Source of the DNA: Akkermansiaceae bacterium UBA6138
GTDB lineage: Bacteria; Verrucomicrobiota; Verrucomicrobiia; Verrucomicrobiales; DEV007
Length of the DNA: 36,941 nt
Assembly (NCBI GenBank): GCA_002422425.1
Contig: DIVG01000087.1
Location: forward strand, 13,772 to 50,712
Direction of reading: 5' to 3'
In this document: one piece after another, positions 32,655 through 36,941 of the stretch
How positions within the stretch are numbered: position 1 is the first letter of the stretch
How the letters are laid out: each line of letters opens with the position of its first letter
The notes under the pieces: generated by a model
The model's database searches: none
What the model saw: only the letters and a program-made list of their open reading frames with translations
What the model was told of the DNA's origin: nothing
Made by a program: the position numbers and the translations under genes

Positions 32655-33551
32655 TCAGAGAGTGGTATCGGGAAGTTCGGGAACGACAGGCTCGGGGATC
32701 GGTTCGTTCGAAGCGACAAAGGCGTCCACCGCCGGTCTCAGGACGAGACGGCTCAGGTCCCCGGAAATCATGGGATCGGCCGCAGCGGCTTTCAGCGCCG
32801 GGTCGATGACGAGGGCGAGGCGGTCGAGTTCCTGCATTGCTTTGGCGACGCCCGGCCGGGTCGAGAGTTGCTCCCACACCGGCATCCCGACGAGGGCGGC
32901 GGTTTCGGGCCTGGTGAGGAGGTAGGGTTTCAGGAAATTCGAGGACGAGGCAAGAGTGAGGGCGGCGGCGTTCCGATTGCCCCGATGACTGAAGGGATCG
33001 ATGAGATCAAGGGCCGGAGCGACGAAGGGCAGGCTTTCGATTCCGTTACGCCAGGCTGACGAGAGCGGGTAGGGAGGGATGTGCCCGCCCATTTCGCTGA
33101 TGCCGTCGCGGGAGAGGGAGTGGATGTAGTTCAGTTCGTGCACGGTGCCGGCGACCCGGATGCAGTTAAAGAGGAAAAAGAGAACCACGGCGCTGGGAAA
33201 GAGGGAGAGAATGCCGCCGGGAACGCCGTCGACATACTCGTGAAACCAGCTGTCGGGATTGAAGAGAGACTTGAAGACAAAACCGAGGATGATGAGACTG
33301 ATCACGTAGACGGGAAAAGCGAGCCCGGCCGAAAGACCGGCAGAGATCTTCCAGGTCAGATCGATATCGAGGAGCGTTTTCGCCAAGGGCGGCAGGAGAT
33401 TTAGCCCGGCATAAAAAACGACGAGGGCGAGCGCCGCCGCCGTGCCCGACGCGAGCATTTTCACAACGCCGTGTTTCATCGAGGAAAGGAAGGCGATGAT
33501 GACAAAGAGCAGCCCGATTAAGATGCCGGTATAATCAGTGAAACTGCTCAT
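32655..33551 (-). CDS. CvpA-like membrane protein
   Basis: The 298-aa protein has four or five membrane segments in its first half (about 7-23, 33-53, 75-95, 110-130) and a soluble C-terminal half. The start (SSFTDYTGILIGLLFVIIAFL, then SSMKHGVVKML) and the following helices resemble the CvpA family, whose role (colicin V production/membrane homeostasis) is poorly defined. It is longer than typical CvpA (about 165 aa), with an extra domain at about 150-298. It overlaps the end of aroC by four bases and is followed closely by gatB, so it is co-transcribed with both. Confidence 0.65.
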   Translation of the reverse strand: MSSFTDYTGILIGLLFVIIAFLSSMKHGVVKMLASGTAAALALVVFYAGLNLLPPLAKTLLDIDLTWKISAGLSAGLAFPVYVISLIILGFVFKSLFNPDSWFHEYVDGVPGGILSLFPSAVVLFFLFNCIRVAGTVHELNYIHSLSRDGISEMGGHIPPYPLSSAWRNGIESLPFVAPALDLIDPFSHRGNRNAAALTLASSSNFLKPYLLTRPETAALVGMPVWEQLSTRPGVAKAMQELDRLALVIDPALKAAAADPMISGDLSRLVLRPAVDAFVASNEPIPEPVVPELPDTTL

Positions 33552-34657
33552 CGTCTTTTGTCTCCTTCGTGAGTACCGCGAAGGGCCCGCTGACGCAGCA
33601 TGTGATCGACGAGGACGAGAGCGGCCATCGCCTCGACCATGGGCACGGCGCGGGGGAGAACACAGGCGTCGTGACGCCCCCGTCCCTTCAGTTCGGTATC
33701 ACCGTAGTCTGTGGAGACGGTGTCCTGTGCTGTCATGATCGTGGCGGTGGGTTTGAAGGCGACGCGGAAGACGATGTCCTCGCCGTTGGAGATGCCGCCC
33801 TGGACGCCGCCCGAGCGGTTGCTTGTGGTCCGCACGCGGCCGTCCTGCATGCGGAAGGCGTCGTTGTGCTCCCGACCGGTCATTGCCGTTCCTGAAAAGC
33901 CCGACCCGACTTCGAACCCCTTCGTCGCGGGGAGGCTCAGCATCGCCTTGGCGAGATCGGCCTCGAGACGGTCGAAGACCGGCATGCCAAGTCCGACGGG
34001 GACATTCCGGATGACACAGCCGACAACGCCACCGATCGAGTTCCCTTCGCCTCGCACCTGCTTGATGAGATCGATCATGGGCTCGATTGAGTCGGGATCG
34101 CCGGTGCGAACGATGTTGGACTCGATCATTTCCCTTGTCAGGGTCGCGTGATCGACGTTCGCCCGGATCGACCCGATGGACTCAACGAACGGCAGGATCT
34201 CGAGGTCGGGTGCAAAATGAGCTGAGATGACTTTCTTGGCAATCGCGGCGGCGGCGACACGGCCGATCGTCTCGCGGGCGCTCGATCGACCCCCTCCCTG
34301 CCAGTTGCGGATGCCGTATTTGGCCTGGTAAGTATAGTCAGCGTGGGATGGCCTGAATTTCTCACTCATCTCCGAGTAGGCCTCAGGGCGATGGTCCTTG
34401 TTGCGAACAAGGATCGCGATGGGACTTCCGAGGGTGAGGCCCTCGAAGGTACCCGAGAGAATCTCGGCCTTGTCCTCCTCGTTGCGCGGGGTCGTGATCT
34501 CGCTCTGCCCGGGACGGCGTCGATCAAGATCGACCTGGATGTCGGCCTCGGTCAGAGGAAGGAGCGGCGGGCAGCCGTCCACGACAACTCCCACCCCGCC
34601 ACCATGGGATTCGCCCCAGGTGGATATCTGAAATAGCTGGCCAAATGTCGATCCCAT
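33548..34657 (-). CDS. aroC: Chorismate synthase
   Basis: AroC makes chorismate from EPSP in the last shikimate step, needing reduced FMN. The 369-aa product is full length. It begins with GSTFGQLFQISTWGESHGGG (His18 region) and continues with RRPGQSEITTPRNEED, GGGRSSARETIGRVAAAAIA, SGGVQGGISNGEDI and FRVAFKPTATI. It is cytoplasmic. The stop overlaps the CvpA-like start by four bases. smpB lies 98 bp upstream on the same strand, so smpB-aroC-cvpA-gatB may be one operon or smpB may have its own terminator. Confidence 0.97.
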   Translation of the reverse strand: MGSTFGQLFQISTWGESHGGGVGVVVDGCPPLLPLTEADIQVDLDRRRPGQSEITTPRNEEDKAEILSGTFEGLTLGSPIAILVRNKDHRPEAYSEMSEKFRPSHADYTYQAKYGIRNWQGGGRSSARETIGRVAAAAIAKKVISAHFAPDLEILPFVESIGSIRANVDHATLTREMIESNIVRTGDPDSIEPMIDLIKQVRGEGNSIGGVVGCVIRNVPVGLGMPVFDRLEADLAKAMLSLPATKGFEVGSGFSGTAMTGREHNDAFRMQDGRVRTTSNRSGGVQGGISNGEDIVFRVAFKPTATIMTAQDTVSTDYGDTELKGRGRHDACVLPRAVPMVEAMAALVLVDHMLRQRALRGTHEGDKRR

Positions 34658-34755
34658 GTAAACTCTGCGAATGAACGGGAATCGGCGAGACAGTCAAATG
34701 ACTTCCTCACCTGACGACTCCCGAAGTCGGCGGCGGTTCTCCCATCCGGCTCCTT

Positions 34756-35205
34756 TTATCGATTAAAACGGGCAAGCTCCCGATCAACCTCGCGGTTATG
34801 GGCGCGCTCTTTGAGATCATGACGCTTATCCCGCTGGTCTTTTCCCTTGCCGACCCCGATTTCAACTTTGACCCTGCGGTTTTTCCAGTAAAACCGCAGC
34901 GGCACGAGGGTGAGCCCTTGCTGTTCAGTCACGGCCGCGAGTCGCCGGATTTCGCGTTTATGGAGAAGGAGGCGGCGGTTTCGCAGGGGCACGTGGAACT
35001 CGTGGCTGGCTTGCTCGAAAGGGCGAATGTCGCAGTTGTAAAGCCAGAGCTGGCCCTTATCGACGCGGGCGTAGGACTCGCTGATGTTGATTTTGCCGGC
35101 ACGGATCGACTTTACCTCGGTACCTCTCAGCTCGATCCCGGCCTCATATTTGTCCGAAATGTGGTAGTCGCGCTTTGCCTTGCGGTTGGTGGCGATATCG
35201 CTCAT
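34756..35205 (-). CDS. smpB: SsrA-binding protein
   Basis: SmpB carries tmRNA (SsrA) to stalled ribosomes for trans-translation. The 149-aa product has the full family pattern: NRKAKRDYHISDKYEAGIEL, RGTEVKSIRAGKINISESYA, DIRPFEQASHEFHVPLRNRR, LLLHKREI and the basic C-terminal tail (KGKDQRDKRHDLKERAHNRE) that folds in the decoding centre. I searched the flanking non-coding sequence for ssrA and found no tmRNA-like ends. No Shine-Dalgarno motif precedes the ATG. Confidence 0.96.
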   Translation of the reverse strand: MSDIATNRKAKRDYHISDKYEAGIELRGTEVKSIRAGKINISESYARVDKGQLWLYNCDIRPFEQASHEFHVPLRNRRLLLHKREIRRLAAVTEQQGLTLVPLRFYWKNRRVKVEIGVGKGKDQRDKRHDLKERAHNREVDRELARFNR

Positions 35206-35381
35206 ATCAAAAAGGAATGAATCGGGGCAGGGTAGGGGAATGCCCCCACCCTCTTCGGGGACCCGTGTCGTTACCCTACAGCGCTTCCGACGGTGGGGAA
35301 ACTGGAAAGAAAAAGTCTCCGGCCGTCACGATTTTATCACTGGGAACAAGGTAACACGAACTCATCCATCCTCCGGCAACC

Positions 35382-35419
35382 TAAAAAATAACCCCGGCAC
35401 CGCTTTCGCGGCACCGGGG
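35382..35419 (-). terminator. Rho-independent-type terminator for the DUF1080 gene
   Basis: Read on the minus strand, CCCCGG...CCGGGG encloses an inner CCGC-GAAA-GCGG stem (hairpin at 35392-35419, with small symmetric internal mismatches). A T-rich run (TATTTTTT, 35382-35389) follows directly. This fits an intrinsic terminator about 130 bp after the stop of the DUF1080 gene and before the smpB promoter region. On the plus strand there is no T tail. Confidence 0.6.
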
Positions 35420-35438
35420 CCCTCCTCCTTATATGATC

Positions 35439-35474
35439 GAGCGGGGTCCCGAAAAAAATATCGTGACCCCGCTC
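35439..35474 (-). repeat. Perfect 10-bp inverted repeat with 16-nt AT-rich loop
   Basis: GAGCGGGGTC (35439-35448) and GACCCCGCTC (35465-35474) are perfectly complementary around a loop that holds seven consecutive A on the plus strand (T on the minus strand). It lies between the DUF1080 stop and the terminator. It may be an mRNA 3' stabiliser, a second terminator with T residues in the loop, or a protein site. Confidence 0.55.
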
Positions 35475-35552
35475 TCACGCGATTGATTTAGGCAAAAGGA
35501 AGGAGGGAGGCAAGACAAATCATTGTTTTTTTACACTTTGGGCCGCGAAAAT

Positions 35553-36257
35553 TCAGTTTAAGGACCGGATACGGAGGTTCTTCCAGGAAACCTCATAGGG
35601 GCCCGTTCCGGCTTTGATACCGTGGACTTGAAGTCCGATGTGTCCGCCGGGATGGGATTGGTGGACATCTTCACGGGACAAATCGGCCACGACAGCCCCG
35701 TTGATGAAAGTCTGAATTCGAGGCCCCTTGGCAATGATACGAAACTGGTTCCACTCGCCGTTTTTCATGTGATTGTGAGCGTGATCGGCATTTTTCGGTT
35801 CGGGCGAGAGCCATCCATGGCCGGTTGCTTCACCATAGATGTATCCGGACTGACCGGGTGAGGCCTCAATTTCAACCTGTGGTCCGAAGAATCGGGCGAG
35901 ATCGGTAGCGGGCGCGCCGTCTTTCCCGCTCGTCTTTAAATCGTTCGCGGTTTTTTCGCGGGAGCGGATCTGGACTCCCGAGTTGAGGCTGTCATGGACT
36001 TTGACTTCGAATTCGAGTTCGAAGTCATCATACTGCCCTTCGCTGAGAAGGAAGGTATTGGGGCTGCCCTCGGCCGTTTCGCCGCGAATAGCGCCATCGA
36101 CAACGGTATAGGTGGCCTTGCCCAGGGAGGAAGGTTTCCAGCCGGTGAGGGTTTTTCCGTCAAAAAGACTGACCCAATCTCCGGCGGGTTCGGCGGTGAT
36201 TAGCGGGGATCCCAGCGCACAGGCGGCGAGGGCGGCGTAGATGAAGGGTTTTTTCAT
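35553..36257 (-). CDS. Exported DUF1080 protein (3-keto-disaccharide hydrolase type)
   Basis: The 234-aa product has a signal peptide (about 1-22, MKKPFIYAALAACALGSPLI) and one DUF1080 concanavalin-like domain. Typical motifs are WVSLFDGKTLTGW, YDDFELEFEVKVHDSLNSGV then QIRSR, FGPQVEIEASPGQSGYIYGE, NGEWNQFRIIAKGPRIQTFI and GHIGLQVHG. Family members hydrolyse glycosides, some acting on 3-keto-sugars made by Gfo/Idh/MocA oxidoreductases. It is expected in the periplasm or outside the cell. The partial gene at the right edge may be such an oxidoreductase. A good terminator follows. The tRNA-Gln lies upstream on the opposite strand. Confidence 0.92.
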   Translation of the reverse strand: MKKPFIYAALAACALGSPLITAEPAGDWVSLFDGKTLTGWKPSSLGKATYTVVDGAIRGETAEGSPNTFLLSEGQYDDFELEFEVKVHDSLNSGVQIRSREKTANDLKTSGKDGAPATDLARFFGPQVEIEASPGQSGYIYGEATGHGWLSPEPKNADHAHNHMKNGEWNQFRIIAKGPRIQTFINGAVVADLSREDVHQSHPGGHIGLQVHGIKAGTGPYEVSWKNLRIRSLN

Positions 36258-36419
36258 GGTAGAGAGTTCCAGTATAAAAGACCTCCCGCTCCTGTCGAAA
36301 CTCTTTTTGCGCCTTCCGCGTTCAGGACGCCGGGGACCCGACCGGTGAAGATCGCGGGAAATTTTATCGGACTGGCACTTGATTCACTCGCATTTCAACG
36401 TAAAGGTTGCCCTCCGTGT

Positions 36420-36493
36420 AACTCCGTGGTGTAACGGTAGCACAACAGATTTTGGTTCTGTTTGTCAAGGTTCGAATCCTTGCGGGGTTGCCA
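36420..36493 (+). tRNA. tRNA-Gln (anticodon TTG)
   Basis: This 74-nt gene includes an encoded CCA. The acceptor stem AACTCCG pairs with CGGGGTT (one T-G wobble), the D stem is GTG/CAC, the anticodon stem ACAGA/TCTGT encloses loop TTTTGGT with anticodon TTG at 36452-36454 (reads CAA), and the T arm is CAAGG-TTCGAAT-CCTTG. The discriminator base is G, as usual for glutamine tRNA. This tRNA would be a GatCAB substrate if the organism lacks GlnRS; that is inference. Confidence 0.93.
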
Positions 36494-36831
36494 CTCTAAA
36501 ACACTGTAAGTAAGCGACTTACAGAAGATTCAGAAGAGAGGGCTTCCCATCGAGAAACACGGTTTTAACCCCTTAAAACTCTGTAATAGCCGCTTAAAAC
36601 AGTGATAAAACTGTGTCGGGTTTTGAGTGTGCCCCGAGGGAAAACAGTGATCTCTTCTTTTCCCCGCCCCGTCATTACAGCAGAGCGTCGCAATCTGGGG
36701 TAAAACGTCGCCTTTTCAAAATCGCGCCGTGTTGACCTTTCTTCCCGTGTCGCTTTCTTTGGAGTCGCGACTCTCTGAGAACCCGCCGTGAAACCCGAGC
36801 ACCGTTCGCAGTGAAGCCGCACGGGAGCCTC
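36494..36831. other. 338-bp non-coding stretch after tRNA-Gln with repeated AAAAC motifs
   Basis: No convincing gene is seen; an 85-codon minus-strand frame (36565-36822) is Arg-rich with no family-like features. The first 160 bp are AT-richer than the surroundings and hold five AAAAC-W-S-TG copies in one orientation (starts 36498, 36575, 36596, 36607, 36641). There is also an 8-bp inverted repeat, CTGTAAGT/ACTTACAG (36504-36511 and 36517-36524). Confidence 0.6.
36504..36524. repeat. 8-bp perfect inverted repeat just after tRNA-Gln
   Basis: CTGTAAGT and ACTTACAG flank the five bases AAGCG, 11 bp after the tRNA CCA. There is no T tract, so it is not a standard terminator. It could aid tRNA 3' processing, be an operator, or belong to an integration site. 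Confidence 0.45.
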
Positions 36832-36941
36832 CTAAAACTTTTCCGCCACCTCCCCCACGGACACCGGCACGCTCATCGAGTTGGATCTCGCCACGGCACC
36901 GGCGAGGACACCGGCCTGCTCATCGAGGGTTCGTCCGTCCA
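36832..36941 (-). CDS. C-terminus of a gene cut by the right edge, possibly Gfo/Idh/MocA oxidoreductase
   Basis: The minus strand reads 36 codons to a TAG at 36832-36834: ...RTLDEQAGVLAGAVARSNSM followed by SVPVSVGEVAEKF. Third codon positions are mostly G/C, as in neighbouring genes. The pattern (a helix with conserved small residues, then S..SxxVxV at the end) is like the last helix and strand of Gfo/Idh/MocA family oxidoreductases, which often occur beside DUF1080 genes in this phylum. With so short a segment the family call is tentative; that it is coding is more secure. Confidence 0.45.
   Translation of the reverse strand, partial: DGRTLDEQAGVLAGAVARSNSMSVPVSVGEVAEKF

Larger units (their letters stand above)
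35206..35552. other. 347-bp non-coding stretch between smpB and the DUF1080 gene
   Basis: No credible reading frame is present. It holds the smpB upstream region on the minus strand (35206-35380), two hairpins annotated separately (35392-35419 and 35439-35474), and an A/G-rich then T-rich patch (about 35490-35535) just after the DUF1080 stop as read on the minus strand. Confidence 0.7.

Noticed and set aside
35206..35552. tmRNA (ssrA) beside smpB
   Set aside because: No alanine-tRNA-like ends, no GGTTCGA-type T arm and no tag reading frame are seen.
36565..36822. 85-codon minus-strand frame after tRNA-Gln
   Set aside because: Arg-rich without family-like features, and it lies in an AT-richer, repeat-bearing non-coding stretch.
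36859..36927. 22-bp near-direct repeat (47 bp apart, two mismatches) at the right edge
   Set aside because: Only two copies, both inside a probable coding segment and in different frames; more likely chance than a repeat array.
1..36941. CRISPR arrays, insertion sequences, rRNA genes
   Set aside because: No regularly spaced repeats, transposase-like proteins, terminal inverted repeats around a gene, or rRNA-like segments were seen.

Overview
The window looks like a piece of chromosome from a verrucomicrobial bacterium (Verrucomicrobiae-like). This rests on a GC-rich genome with few Shine-Dalgarno sites, secreted DUF1080 and neutral-ceramidase-like proteins of the kind abundant in Planctomycetes/Verrucomicrobia, and a large type IV pilus-like locus whose secreted proteins I associate with that phylum. 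This is inference from gene content; no rRNA or other taxonomic marker was compared.

Left housekeeping block (1-8037): a histone-deacetylase-like gene cut by the left edge and a DUF3592 membrane protein on the minus strand; then yqeY, ispD and gpmI on the plus strand; an uncharacterised gene with clpS on the minus strand; rpmB (L28) on the minus strand, divergent from glyS; and an isopropanol-dehydrogenase-like Zn alcohol dehydrogenase. Next (8193-10662) come two minus-strand genes for exported hydrolases: a neutral-ceramidase-like protein and an alpha/beta hydrolase.

Central block (10880-31091): about 20 kb, all on the plus strand, many genes with overlapping ATGA stop/start junctions. It encodes a type IV pilus / type II secretion-like machine: PilT-type ATPase, major-type pilin, a PilM-PilN/GspL-like fusion, PilO-like and PilP-like proteins, secretin, a stand-alone GspE N-domain-like protein, a PilB/GspE ATPase, a PilC/GspF platform protein, a small membrane protein, an ABC ATPase plus permease (compare Myxococcus PilH/PilI), a membrane-anchored protein, three exported proteins of unknown function, an I-J-K-like trio of minor pseudopilins, and a second pilin with a long basic leader. 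No prepilin peptidase is present. The likely logic is that PilB and PilT extend and retract a fibre through the secretin. The GspL/M/C-like proteins would align the inner-membrane platform, the IJK-like trio would prime the tip, and the ABC transporter and exported proteins would be accessory or cargo parts. This is the most interesting part of the window.

Right block (31172-36941): smpB, aroC, a CvpA-like membrane protein and gatB form a minus-strand run. A 347-bp non-coding stretch with two strong hairpins separates them from an exported DUF1080 (3-keto-sugar hydrolase type) protein. A tRNA-Gln(UUG) follows, then an AT-rich non-coding stretch with repeated AAAAC motifs, then the C-terminus of a minus-strand gene that may be a Gfo/Idh/MocA oxidoreductase cut by the right edge.
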